A program made the translations under genes and the position numbers. DNA of 64,000 nucleotides, from positions 1,439,122 through 1,503,121 of the forward strand of contig MU004233.1 in the NCBI GenBank assembly GCA_010405405.1. Reading direction: 5' to 3'. The notes under the pieces are model-generated. The model saw nothing but the letters and a program-made list of their open reading frames with translations, ran no database searches and was not told where the DNA came from. Shown here in pieces: positions 11,125 to 22,643 of this stretch. The first letter of the stretch is position 1. Each line of letters opens with the position of its first letter. The DNA comes from Microthyrium microscopicum (Eukaryota > Ascomycota > Dothideomycetes > Microthyriales > Microthyriaceae).

Positions 11125-11962
11125 GGTAATTCTTCGGTAAATGATTCTGGCTCTGCTATGGGAAAGTAAAGACAAGTTGATAAGGGAAACTTTATTAGCA
11201 TTACAACAACGTAGGCTCTTCTCACTTTTATGGTCTTCGCAACTCCTCCCCTGCCTGTGCGAGAGGTCGACAAGGTTATGCGCAATGAAGCATCATCAAT
11301 GCCATGCTAAGTGGCACAAGATTCTGGAATTTAATGCTAATCATTTCGTCAATCGGGTAAGGTGGGGAAAGTACAGGCGAGTCAAATAGATTGATTTGAT
11401 ACCAACATTGAGAATTAAGGTAGTGGAATGCCCTTACTTGTCTGCTTAGGAGAGTGGCATTGCAGTGTCATACCCTGAGTTCCTTAATTATGTGTTGATC
11501 TTAATACAACAGTATTGAGCCCTTGCAAGCTGCAACTGGATTTGGTTGATTTCATATCTTTGGTCTTGCAATTTCGTCCTTCTGTTGAGAACGATTTAGC
11601 TAGTCTAGACAAGTTCCGTTGTATCAAACATGAAAAGTAGAATCTTGTTTCAATAAGTAAAACGAAGATCAAAAGTTCGAGTTATTACCATGTGCACCGG
11701 TCCAATAGATATATCCAATATTTGTTGGATGGTCAGCGTCTAGCCGGCTTTGCCCCTGTGAGCACTCGCCGTAGAGAGGTGCAGAATTTGGTTGAAGGGT
11801 ATTTCGTATTAGATATTATGTATTATAAAGATATGTCTATCTGTGTCTATTCGCTGAGATGTAAGCAATAGCAGAACGCTCAAATATTGAAGTTGCTCGA
11901 TTTTCCGCCGAAAGCATCGACATCCTCATCTTCCAATTGATATCGAACCAGATTATAGCCTA
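11125..11962. other. no gene seen
   Basis: This holds the promoter of the secreted-protein gene and the 3' flank of the repeat-precursor gene. It is AT-rich with stops in all frames and has no recognisable element. Confidence 0.5.
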
Positions 11963-12298
11963 TTATAGTCCAGACTCAGCAGCGACAATTGACCCAGGTA
12001 TACGTCGTTTTGCAAGTCCAGCCTCAGCAGCAACAATCGAACCAGGAATATGTCTCTTAGCGAGTCCAGCCTCAGCAGCTATCATCGAGCCAGGTATACG
12101 TCGCTTTGCAAGTCCAGCCTCAGCAGCTATCATTGAACCCGGCATATGTCTCTTCGTGAGTCCAGCTTCCGCGGCGATGATTGATCCGGGCATATGACGT
12201 TCTTGAAGTGTACCAGCTGGTCCATTGGTAGATGGGACTGGCGTCGCTAGAGCCGGGAGAAGGGCGGAGAGGCAGATGAGGATGCTCAAGAAACGCAT
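11963..12298 (-). CDS. secreted repeat precursor with Lys-Arg processing sites (Kex2-processed peptide precursor)
   Basis: This single exon encodes 111 residues and starts at the ATG of MRFLSILICLSALLPALA, a strong signal peptide. A short propeptide (TPVPSTNGPAGTLQE) follows, then five copies of a 16-residue unit at about residues 34–49, 50–65, 66–81, 82–97 and 98–111. The consensus is R-(H/R)-(M/I)-PGS-(I/M)-(I/V)-AAEAGL-(A/T)-K. Each unit boundary is Lys-Arg (49–50, 65–66, 81–82, 97–98), the site of the Golgi protease Kex2. Cleavage would release near-identical peptides of about 14–16 residues. This layout is known for alpha-type pheromone precursors, ustiloxin/dikaritin-type RiPP precursors and the broader fungal KEP class. 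The repeat lacks Trp, Cys and Tyr, so it fits neither a typical ascomycete alpha-pheromone nor a Tyr-cored dikaritin. No UstY-like (DUF3328) gene is seen nearby. The frame is open upstream to 12505 but without a better start. Confidence 0.82.
   Translation of the reverse strand: MRFLSILICLSALLPALATPVPSTNGPAGTLQERHMPGSIIAAEAGLTKRHMPGSMIAAEAGLAKRRIPGSMIAAEAGLAKRHIPGSIVAAEAGLAKRRIPGSIVAAESGL
11966..12199 (-). repeat. five 48-bp tandem repeats inside the peptide-precursor gene
   Basis: The 48-bp unit is repeated nearly five times, the last copy being 6 bp shorter before the stop. Copies differ at the first positions (encoding RH-M, RH-M, RR-I, RH-I, RR-I) and at silent sites. This indicates older duplication with purifying selection on the PGS and AAEAGL parts rather than a fresh slippage array. 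Confidence 0.85.
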
Positions 12299-14838
12299 GT
12301 TGATTTCAGTGTGGGATCCGAAGAGATTTTGGAAGGGAGTTTGGATTGGTGGAGGCAGACGTGATAGAGTATTGAAGGTTGACAGATATGAAAGAAATGA
12401 GTGACTATAGTTGGATTTGTGATTGATTGAATAGGGTTGATTGATGGTGAGAGGTGTTTTGGAGAGAGTCAAGTATGCATTTCTAGAAAAGTCTTTATCG
12501 TACAAAAGAAAAAGTAAATACTATTGCGGTTTTCTAGAATAATGTCAGGCCTTGGCCCATTTTGATAGAAGCCATCGTTAAGGAGAGACTAATTGCTATT
12601 GGAGGATAGGGGTGTGGCGGAAGCTTTGATGCTTGACACTGCTCAGCAAGATGATCGAACTGAGATTGACGCATATCAGAGCAGGCATGAGATATACTTA
12701 AGTCTCAACCAAAATACCAGTGTATGAAAGATAACGAGTTGATATCATGTCGCCGTTGCAGCTTTAAAGGAGCCTGCAAGTTTAACGTTTATTGATTTCA
12801 AGAATCATCCAGGATCGTGCATATCAAGAAATGGTAGGGGGTCCAAAGGCGCAGATTAGGCGATCTTCAAGTTAGTTCGCATCTAAAGGTAGCACAATAA
12901 GAAATTGCCCATTTAATCACGGCTACCTAATTTGCACTGTATTCTACAAGTAGGTAGAAGTCCAACCTCGCACCAACGGTTTCTAGGTCACAATAGTAGT
13001 AGGGGCGAGATTAGAGGCGCTTATTAAAAAGGGATGCGAAAGTACAAGGTAGAAAAGTGTGCCTGGATTGTGGTACCTGACTTGCAATCAGTCGATCAAT
13101 CCCACCAAATCCAGGGCGCCAACCAGGAAGGCATAAAGTAATTTAAGCTTTCAATAATCAATCAAAAGGCGAAAAAATTGAAACAACAGCCTCTAAGAAA
13201 TGCAGGAAGTTTGACATTATGGAGGGTGCAGATGACCAGTTTTCGGATTTACCGCGAACTAGCGGATCAATTAGCGTAGTTTTTGCCTACTTCGTCTTGG
13301 GATTTGTTGAAGAAGTGACAAGAAGTGACAAGGTCTGAAGAAGAAGCTTTGCCATTCTTAGGATCAAGATGGTGGCCCTCGTGCCGTACCTGGCACGCCT
13401 GGCTACCTGGCCGTCAACTGGTTCCTGGAAATAGTGAACACGATATCGGCATGCATCGGATGATAACCAGTGCGTTGTTACACGAGAGGTTCATGCAGGT
13501 TTGTGAGCTGATTATTGGATGAACCGGCAACAAGGACTTCAAAGAGGTCTTGAAGAGCCCCATGGGCTGCAGGTCCATGACTAAGGTTTGCTTGATGATA
13601 GGAAGGATCAGGAAGCGGGACGATCATACATTGGCCGCGGTCTGGGTTGGAGAAGGTGTTGCGAACTGGCGTGTAATTGAGCACCGAGCGCAAGGCCGAG
13701 ACAAGCGCTGATAAAGGCGAAGAAGAATCGAGAAGGCAACAAGTCGGTAGCAGGGCGCATGAAACAAGATTGGCCATGAGACGAAGCCAGGACGTGGGCA
13801 AAACGGTATGAAAGTGCAGGTTGATCCAATGAAACTGTCGGGATGCACATTCTTTGGGAGAAATTGGTTGGTACTCGAAGTTCGAACAACGCAATTCGCC
13901 CCGTAGTGAACACAAAGGGTCAAGGTGCTGCAGGTGCAAAGCGCAAGAAGTACAAACATGACTTTGGTGGCATCTTCAATCTTAAAGGTTGGAATCGTGA
14001 TTTCCTGTATCGGTTTGGACAAACGCCCGCAGAAAGAAAGAAATCTCCACACATGACACATCTCACAATGATTGAGCCACATATGGCGATGCCCCTGTTG
14101 ACATGTGTGGACAGAGATAGACTAAGCCCGGGTGGTGATAGTGTAGAGAGGGATAGCCATTATTAGCACAAATTCAGCGAAAGGGTGGAGTTTAAAGGTT
14201 GAACTGACAGCGACAAGTCTGAGCAGCCCAGCAAGAAAGCCGCCCAGCCAAAGGCCTGCAACCCAACAACCAAGCCGGCAGCCCTCTTTGAATCTCTGCC
14301 ACTCTGGGTCTCTTGACTGCAAAGTGCAGGCAACCCCTTTGCTTCTTTACTTCCACAATTCACGCCCTCTTGTTGCTGCATCCCTCCTCCATCAGCCGCC
14401 GCTTGTTGCTTGTTGGGTCTCACTGTGACAGAATTCTTTGTCTATCTTCTTCACTGCTGTCAATTGTTGCTCCTTCATATTTCTCTATCAGCTTTGAGTG
14501 GGCTAGAAATACTTTCTTGCGCTACCTTTACGCTGCATTGCTCTTTCCCAATTCCACCATTGTACCTGTCGCGCTCCTGAATTAATAGCCTACCCACCCG
14601 CTCCTGCCTGTTTCCGTCCCGCTTGGGCTGCGACTGCCCAGTGCCGTCGCGCGCTCAGCTCTCATTCCCCAATTTCAATACCACCACCCTCTCAACTTCA
14701 TACAACTCCTTCCTCCTTCCACGTCGCCAATTACTCCTGCTCGTCTTTGTTGTCAGATCAGAACACTATCTCGTGGAATACCTCCTCTACAGTCTGGTAC
14801 ATCTCCACGTCTGATCAAAAGCAGCCGCCAGCTCCTAG
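12299..14838. other. long intergenic region; 5' leader of the RasGAP gene
   Basis: No supported gene lies in these 2.5 kb. Overlapping minus-strand frames of 100–150 codons at 13478–14082 run in several frames at once and start at non-ATG codons or without any recognisable domain, so they look like chance. From about 14320 the sequence becomes C/T-rich, typical of a long fungal promoter and leader ahead of the RasGAP start at 14839. Confidence 0.5.
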
Positions 14839-17672
14839 ATGGCTACAACAATGCTACAAGCCCCCTCCCGAGCCTCAACTTCATCATCCTCTTCCTTCGT
14901 TCCCGTCAGTCGCCAGAACACCATGTCTTCCCACGATGGAACCCGCTCTATGCGCCAATCAAAGCGCTATTCCGTAACTGCTCTCTATCTTTCCATGTCC
15001 GCTAAGGAAAAGGACCTGGAAATCGAGGACGACTTGGCCAAAGGTACTATCCCGCTTCTCAGGTATTCTGTGACTTGGCGCTGACCACTTTGTAATTGAT
15101 AGCTCAGAAAATCCTCCGCGAACTCAAATCCAAAATCTCCTCCCAATCGAAGAAGAATTTCGTCCTGGAAAAGGATGTGCGATATCTAGACTCGCGAATT
15201 GCTCTATTGATTCAAAATCGCATGGCCCTCGAAGAGGTGTGTTATTGACAGCTACCCCTCAACCTATATGATACAGTACTAACATATACCCCAGCGAGAA
15301 GAAGTCGCCAGCCATCTCGAGGATGCCAGTGACATTCAAGAAGGTGCTTTTCCCAACGACGAGAAGACTCAAAAATACGGCAATCTCCTCTTCCTCCTTC
15401 AATCCGAACCCCGTCACATTGCGCATCTATGTCGCCTAGTCTCCATGGCCGAGATCGATTCTCTACTCCAAACCGTCATGTTCACAATTTACGGCAACCA
15501 ATATGAGAGCAGAGAAGAGCATCTGCTTCTTACCATGTTTCAGGTACCTATATTACCACTTATATTGTAGAGTTGACGCTAAGATGATCCTGCAGTCCGT
15601 CCTTACTTTTCAGTTTGATAATACTCCCGAATATTCGTCTTTGTTGCGGGCAAATACCCCTGTCTCCCGAATGATGACCACTTATACACGTCGAGGACCT
15701 GGTCAAAGTTATCTCAAGGTTGTGCTTCAAGAGCGCATCAACCATGTTGTTCAGATGAAAGACCTCGATCTGGAAATCAACCCCCTGAAGGTTTACGAGA
15801 AAATGGTCAAGGATTATGAGACCGTCCACGGAGAGCTACCTGCCAACATGCCACGGAGTGTTACCGCTGAAGAAGCTGCACAAAATCGATCAGTTCAAAT
15901 AGTGATTGAACCAAGATTGAATGCATTGATGGATATTGGTAATTTATTCTTGGATACCATTATCGCTGGACTGGAAGAGGTGCCATATGGCATTCGATGG
16001 ATCTGCAAACAGATTCGTAGCTTGTCAAGGCGAAAGTACCCAGATGCCCAGGATCAGACAATTTGCACACTTATTGGTGGCTTCTTCTTTCTTCGTTTCA
16101 TCAATCCTGCCATTGTTACACCTCGATCTTACATGCTCATCGAGGACCTCCCTGGTGACAATCCTCGAAGAACCTTGACCTATGTACGTTGATCATTTCA
16201 TTTTATTTCAAAGCTAACATTCGGATCAGATCGCGAAAATGTTGCAAAATCTCGCCAACAAACCCTCGTACGCCAAGGAGCCGTACATGGTCAAGTTGCA
16301 ACCCTTTATTCATATGAACAAGGATCGGATTAACAAGTTCATGCTTGATTTGTGCGAGGTCCAGGATTTCTACGAAAGCCTAGAAATGGATAATTACGTC
16401 GCACTATCAAAGCGTGATCTGGATCTTTCAATCACTCTCAACGAAATTTATGGCATGCATACGCTCTTGGAAAAACACAACAATGAGCTCTCAAGGGTTG
16501 ATAGCGGCCATCTCGCAGTGTTGTTGCACGAACTCGGGCCTGCGCCTGCTCAATTGCCACGGAAGGAAAATAGGGCGGTCACTCTACCACTTTTCAGCAA
16601 ATGGGAATCCCAATTGGATGATCTCACAGCCGCGCTGGATATCACCCAAGATGAAATCTTTTTCATGGAAGCCAAATCAACATTTGTGGTGATCATTCGA
16701 TCATTACCTCCCAACACATCGGTTACAAGACGACCCTTGCGGTTGGACAGGATAGCTGAAGCTGCGGCGACAACCAAGAATGATAGCGTTATGGTTAAGA
16801 AGGGTATCCGTTCACTGGAATTGCTTCACCAACTTCAAGACATGGGAGTCATTGACAAAGATGATGGCTATGCCACACTTCGAGATGAGATTGAGCAGGA
16901 ACTTGTTCATCTTGGATCCATGCGAGAAAAGGTACTCGAAGAAACTGGAAAGCTCAATGAGGTTTTCAGCACCATTCGTGATCACAATCAATACCTTGTG
17001 AGCCAACTGGAGACTTATAAGTCATATCTTCACAATGTGCGGAGTCAAGCAGAAGGCAAAAGCCGAAAGCAACAAAAACATCAAGTTTTGGGACCGTATA
17101 AGTTCACGCATGCCCAACTTGAACGCGAAGGAGTCATTCAAAAGAGCAATGTTCCCGAAAACAGGAGAGCCAACATCTTCTTCAACTTTACCAGTCCGCT
17201 ACCTGGTACCTTTGTCATTTCTCTTCACTACAAGGGTAAGTTTTCATCAAACTTGCTCACACATGTCTAACCATAAAATAGGCCGAAACCGAGGTTTACT
17301 TGAACTCGACCTCAAACTCGACGACTTGCTTGAAATGCAAAAAGACAACCAAGAAGACCTGGATCTGGAATACGTTCAATTCAACGTCACCAAAGTTCTC
17401 AATCTCCTGAACCGCCGATTTGCCCGTAAGAAAGGATGGTGAGCAAAAAATATCATTCCTCAAAACACACATCCTCATAATATTATTACTCATCATAATT
17501 AACCGGGCAAATCCGAGCACACATGGAGCGTTTGATTTTAACTTGATTGAATAATAGGCCCGAACCAGAAAGACGACCTTCTCGTATGTCATCATTTCTC
17601 CGGAGGAAGTTGACTATTCTCCAACAGCATCGAAGACGGAAATCCTTGATTGTTTTCGGTGGCGATGGCTAA
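14839..17672 (+). CDS. Ras GTPase-activating protein of the GapA/Sar1 type
   Basis: Seven exons, 14839–15043, 15103–15236, 15295–15543, 15596–16183, 16230–17235, 17282–17438 and 17558–17672, give 817 residues. All junctions are GT–AG and the total closes in frame. The protein has a Ser-rich N-terminus and a coiled segment ([13 protein letters not shown], about residues 65–115). A RasGAP domain follows, containing [17 protein letters not shown], the conserved FLRFINPA block, and NKDRINKF. A RasGAP C-terminal domain comes next ([33 protein letters not shown]) and a basic tail ([20 protein letters not shown]). This architecture is that of Aspergillus GapA and fission yeast Gap1/Sar1, which switch Ras to the GDP state and control polarity. 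The last exon is needed: without it the frame stops at 17442 and loses the conserved tail. Confidence 0.93.
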
Positions 17673-18544
17673 CTTCTGGCCCAATACAGGACGAGCGTCG
17701 TTGTTTTCTTCATTGCCCAATCTGGCTGTCTGGCGGCATTTTTCTCGATTCAGTTCCGGCGACAGGTCTTTGGTTTCATGATACCTCATTGGATTGATTT
17801 TTTTGCGATTTTATACGGACCCATAGCAAGCAACCGCCATAAAGCATGGCATTATCAGTCATTTTCGACATTAACTTCGTTGTAATACTCAGCTGCAACA
17901 AGTCATTTGCAAGCTGCTTTTCTATCTTCAGTTTTCAGTGTTTTTTTCTGGATGGCGACATTTTGACCTGCCGGACAGGTTCTTTATGAATGATCAGTCA
18001 TCAAAAGCTTTGCGCATACTTGTCTGATTTGATCAGGCCGGTGAGATATAGAGGCACAATACCCTGCAGAAGCCTAGCAATGCTATCAAGACCAAACCTT
18101 CTATCTTTTTCTTTTTATTCTCTTACCCCAAAGGAGCGGCCTTGACGACAAGTTTTTGACACGATATTCTCCTTTGGCGGCATAAACATTTTTATTTGGG
18201 AGATGAATCTCTCAAACGACTTGGAGCGCCTTGTTCTTCCGAGTCTTCTTTTGTTTTGAACCCTTTTATCTCTTCGACTACCTTGGACAACATCTTGGGC
18301 CCCTTTCTTTCATCTTGACCTACTACTTCTCAAACTGGGCTGGTGGAAACATGGGAGATGGAATTGAACGACTGTGACGTATTTGAGTGAGATGATGGAT
18401 TATGGAATGGGAAAGAGTAAGATAAGGCTAGGATACTCTATTGTATGAAAGCAAGTAATGTCATTGGTATTAACAACCCATCAAACTCAATCCTCTCTCC
18501 TCCTGATATCTATATCTACACTTCTTACCAACAGCCTTAACATC
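17673..18544. other. convergent 3' flanks of the RasGAP and macro-domain genes
   Basis: No gene is seen. The region is AT-rich with T-runs, consistent with 3'UTRs of two convergent genes. Confidence 0.5.
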
Positions 18545-19381
18545 TTACAAGTCGTGTGTCGCATCAATCTCTGTGCTAGACTCATCGTACACTGTATTCC
18601 ACTCCAATTGTCCCCACTTGTCCGGCTGCTCCACTGCCTCTACCCAGTACTTCATCGCCAGCACACATTGCGCCGCCCATCTCTCCTCACTAACCCTCCC
18701 CACCCCCGTCGCCAACGGCGTCATCAATATCGAATCTATTCTCTCCCCTTCCCTCGCCTGCCGATTATGCACATCAATTGCACATAGCAACGCCCACACA
18801 CACTCAAACACCACCTCTCGATCCCACAGCACGCGTCTGGGCACACGCATCGTTGGACACAGTGCAATATATTTACATTCATGTTTATGACCCGATCCAT
18901 CCTCCTGCTGACCTACGCCATCTCTCTCAACATCGACTTCAACCACGCCAGCTCGTCCCCCATCATCTGAGCTGTTCTCGGCTCTTTTGAGATCCCACCA
19001 CTCTGCATCCCGTCTCACATCAACGACCGTACAACTCCCCGGCGGCGCATAACCCCTCCAAGTCTCATACAGCCTTGATTGCACTTTGCGCGTTGTCCAG
19101 CCGTAGCCTGCGCGTGGGTTGGGGCTGAGGAGGATGGAGATTGCGTCGTCAAAGGCGCCGTCCATGAATCCGTAAGAGTTGGCGGGGGAGACGATTGCGT
19201 CGTATGTTACGGTAGCCGGGAGGCGCGCGAGGGAGGAGGTGTGGACGGTGATGTTGGTTTTGGAGTTGAGTGCTGGGTAATACTTTTTGATGGCGGATTT
19301 GAAGGCGGTGGCGTTGGAAGCGAAGCGAGTTAGAAGGTGAATTCTTGGGAGGGTTGTTGCAGAGGTGGATGAAGATGACAT
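18545..19381 (-). CDS. macro-domain-like protein
   Basis: A single exon of 278 residues starts at the ATG at 19381. Macro-domain features are DAIVSPANSYGFMDGAFDDAI near residues 61–81 (the ADP-ribose-binding N-x-G/D-type loop), YIALCPTMRVPRRV near 167–180, and ILMTPLATGVGRVSEERWAAQ near 217–237 (the phosphate-binding Gly-rich loop). Macro domains bind or hydrolyse ADP-ribose and its derivatives. The insert between these motifs is Asp/Glu/Gly-rich and probably a loop. No signal peptide or membrane segment is present. The gene is convergent with RasGAP. I am confident of the fold but not of the substrate. Confidence 0.85.
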   Translation of the reverse strand: MSSSSTSATTLPRIHLLTRFASNATAFKSAIKKYYPALNSKTNITVHTSSLARLPATVTYDAIVSPANSYGFMDGAFDDAISILLSPNPRAGYGWTTRKVQSRLYETWRGYAPPGSCTVVDVRRDAEWWDLKRAENSSDDGGRAGVVEVDVERDGVGQQEDGSGHKHECKYIALCPTMRVPRRVLWDREVVFECVWALLCAIDVHNRQAREGERIDSILMTPLATGVGRVSEERWAAQCVLAMKYWVEAVEQPDKWGQLEWNTVYDESSTEIDATHDL

Positions 19382-19853
19382 TTTTGTGGTGGTAGTGGTG
19401 GTGAAGATTTTGGGAGTTGTGGTGTATGAAGGAGATTGTATGCTGTGTGTTTACCCAACAGAAGGAAGCGAGGTTGATGTGGTTTTATATGTGAATTTGC
19501 ACTAATATAATGCATAAACTGGCCTTGTGCATAAAAGCTGTGGCCTATCACCTACGGTTGTATAAAAGCTGTAGCCTGCGGGTTGTTTGGTGGAGATGGT
19601 TGGTCGAATCATCTTCAAATTCAAAGGTGTGGAGGATAAATCTGCAGCCTAATGCAGGATACCTACTCATACTCTGTACGTACCCTGTCGTATTTAGAAC
19701 TTGATGTACTTAGAACTTGATGTACTCAGGTAGGTATATGAATGACTGATTATTTTCGTTACTTGAAGTCAAGAATTACTCAGTGTGAGGTCGCATCAAT
19801 CCATTTCGCCTAATAGCGAATGCCTTAGCAGCTATTCCCTCTAAATTTCCCAA
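19382..19853. other. intergenic region
   Basis: This holds the upstream region of the macro-domain gene and the 3' flank of the rhodopsin-domain gene. It contains an exact 16-bp tandem duplication at 19694–19725 and no gene. Confidence 0.5.
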
Positions 19854-21643
19854 CTATCCGTCCACAATACGGCCCGTTGGAGTTGTTGTGGTCACTCCAG
19901 TCCTTACCCTCTCTCCCTCATTCACCATGAACTCCTCAAAGTCATGCTCATCGACGTCCGAATCCACCCCAGCCAACTCCACGTCCGTATCGTGTTCTCC
20001 CAACGGTGAGACTTCAAAGTTATTCGCATTAGCAGAACGAGTAGCATCACTACCACGCCAGCGATCGTTATGTTCCTGCGTTTCCATCTCGATCTGTGAC
20101 TTTTGGCTCTTGCTCGACTGATTTGTATGCAAAGTCGACCGGTTTGCCGTCGAAAGATTGTTGTTCGTTGAAGATGCTGACATGTGCGATCGAAATGCAG
20201 ACCAGCGGAAGTGACTGGTAAGTGGATCGAGTTTGCTGCCCGTTTTTCTGAGAAAGTCGACGAAAAGAGGACGCGAGGTGGTGATGCTGGATCCGATAAT
20301 GTACGCTGCCATCTCACCAGTCGTGCTGCTGACATAAGCCTCTTCGCGGAGAGCTGTGCGATAAGTACAGGTTAGTGGATTAAGGAAGTGAAAGTGGACA
20401 GAGTTGTAGTGCTTACAGGTGCCTTGGTTGCCCCCTTCGGTACTACCCACTATGTAGTATATCTTCAATGCCGAGCATACGCATCCCCTAGATATCGCTG
20501 TTAGCTTTGGGCTCCCGTTTTGTTTTGCGGTTTATCTTACATGGTTGAGAAGCAGAGAAAGATGATCACTGTTGCCTTTTGTTTCCGATCTAGTGTTGTT
20601 TGCATGAGCATTGGAATGGGAAGAATGGACAATGCAACATCGATAGCTAACGTTGAGTCTGGTGCGACGGAGGATGTCTTGTTAGAAGCATTTTGTGTAA
20701 AGAATTGGACTGGCTTACAGCTTGGAAGGTAGATGATCTGCCAAACGAACACCTGGAGACTTATTTTTGGGCTTCCTTTACAACTTTCATAGAATATTAA
20801 ATCTGTTCTTAATTAGCGCTTTGATCCAATGCTGTTTTCTGTGATGTGACAAATCTTAATTTTGTCAACAGAGAGACAACGAACCTATTGCATTATGTGG
20901 AGAACCGCATGTTATCAAGCAGAACACAATAGCGTTTAGATTGACTAATGTCGAGAAAATCATTGCAACATAAACCACGAAACGGGCACCTTTCTTGTTC
21001 AATACCTTGATATCACATATTAGTATTTATGTATGTGGGAGTAGCAAGATTGACAGTTCAGTCTTACCCTGAGAAAAAATGACCCTATCGAAAGTTTCAA
21101 CAACAGATTTGTGACGAATATCAACATGGTAGAGGTGATGTAGAGCTAAAAGATGTGTCTCAGTATCAGCTCTTATGAAATGGGATATCTTACATCTGGG
21201 ACTTGCTTGAAATGTTGTAGTATTCGACCGGAGAGTAGCCAATATCCAAATGGAAGGAAACAGCCGCATAGTGCAGTGAATGTAAGCTTTTGAAAAAAGT
21301 CAGTAAAGTAGATATCAGCCTGATAGCACACAGAATGACTTACCAATGCAGCTGCCATAAAATAGTCTTCTACAATGAAGTTAGAAAGAACTAGAGTCTA
21401 GTTTGCATGACTGAATTTCATAGTCAAAGAGCAATTTTGGCAGGAATACGTACCCATTGCGGAGACCCTCTTCAAATATCTTATCTTGACATATACTCGT
21501 ACCATGAAGAAGAGCCATGAGAAGATTAACAATATCAGAATTACCTTTGGAGTGATATAGTCAAACAATTTTGTAGGTTGAGGAGTAAAGGTAAGCCCAA
21601 CAGTGGTTGATCCAAAGGTGGCCGAATAGGCGCGTCGATTCAT
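19854..21643 (-). CDS. fungal rhodopsin-domain (PTH11/SAT4-type) seven-helix membrane protein
   Basis: Nine exons (minus strand) were assembled: 21643–21454, 21369–21344, 21286–21194, 21145–21068, 21005–20885, 20802–20719, 20646–20541, 20487–20417 and 20353–19854. They close in frame to 422 residues. Helices appear in order: VILILLIFSWLFFMVRVYV, DYFMAAALLTFTALCG, LYITSTMLIFVTNLLLKLS, RFVVYVAMIFSTLVNLNAIV, VFVWQIIYLPS, IDVALSILPIPMLM with TLDRKQKATVIIFLCFS, and EMAAYIIGSSITTSRPL. The segment before DRKQK and the closing YIIGSSITTSRPL are hallmarks of the fungal rhodopsin-domain family (PF20684), a plasma-membrane receptor-like family that includes Pth11 relatives. The 150-residue tail is hydrophilic and acidic. 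Exon 5 uses an atypical donor (GTTCGT) and exon 7 an acceptor chosen to keep frame; these two junctions are the least certain. Confidence 0.82.
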
Positions 21644-22643
21644 CTTGAGAGCAAACGATACTTGCGCGATAGATATACTTGTGAAGTGTTTTTCTACGTA
21701 TTCGGTGTGTAGATATCTCACTTGATGAGCGTGGTGTTGTACGGGGTAGTGGAAGAAGTAGTAAAGAAGCATCTTCGCTAGGAGAATGTTAATGGTAAGC
21801 TTCAATGCCGTTTAGCCTTCCCCTGAATCGGTACCAGACTTTGATTCCCCTTCGCAGCAGTCCAATGGAAGCTTCAAATGAGTGGATAGGGGCTAGATTT
21901 CTCAGGTTGGTGAGCTTCGAAGCTTCTCCGCAACTTTGAGTAATCAACAACACCATATTCTCGACTACGGTATCCAGTACCATACTTGTGTTTTAAACTT
22001 CAACTTCAAATTCCCAACAAACCTCTTCTAGCCAGCAACGCAAGCTGTAGACCAGCACAATACAACAAAAGTATGCTTTGAACTGTTAATATTCCAAGTC
22101 TTACAACAAGCTATTTGGAGATTTCTGGGACATTATTGCCCATTAGCCCCATCTTCCCAGTTCTTGACGATCAATCTCCGAGTTATTACTTGTTTTCTGC
22201 AGAACTCAGCTTCGATGTACTCTACCTTGTCAATATCGCAGTGAGTGCTTTGTTGTTTCAGCCTTGCGATGCGTCATAACCTTATGACCGGCATTGACCG
22301 AGGTGGCTTTGTTGAAGTGTTCTAATTGGTTGCCAGTCATCCGCCTCCAAAGATGCCTTGACAACTCATCCAACTTCAACTCCCATCGTCTACTTCTACA
22401 ACACCATATCTAAATCTTATACTTTGTTTTTCGACTCATTCTGCTGCCAGCTCATGTACTTGACACTTCTGCATTAATACCACGAAAGCCCACTTTCAAT
22501 CCACTCTACTGCCTCGCTGAACTAACAGAACACCACAATTACCCCTCAGCCTCGGCCGGCCTCACCCATTGAACGTCCCGATAAGCTCCCATAACAGCTT
22601 CACCAGTCCATCAAGATTGCTTGAAACTCTATCACAAGTGACC
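21644..22643. other. divergent intergenic region
   Basis: This is the shared upstream region of the rhodopsin-domain gene (minus) and the small conserved gene at 22644 (plus). The right half is C/T-rich with a leader-like composition. No gene is supported; short frames near 21789–21983 are not convincing. Confidence 0.5.

Noticed and set aside
11963-12298. Interpretation of the repeat precursor as the alpha-type mating pheromone
   Set aside because: Known ascomycete alpha-pheromones have Trp and usually Cys in a shorter repeat; this unit has neither, so the label was not used.
13478-14082. Overlapping 100–150-codon minus-strand frames
   Set aside because: Several frames are open at once, with no recognisable domain, no splice support and no conserved blocks; the region is upstream sequence of the RasGAP gene.
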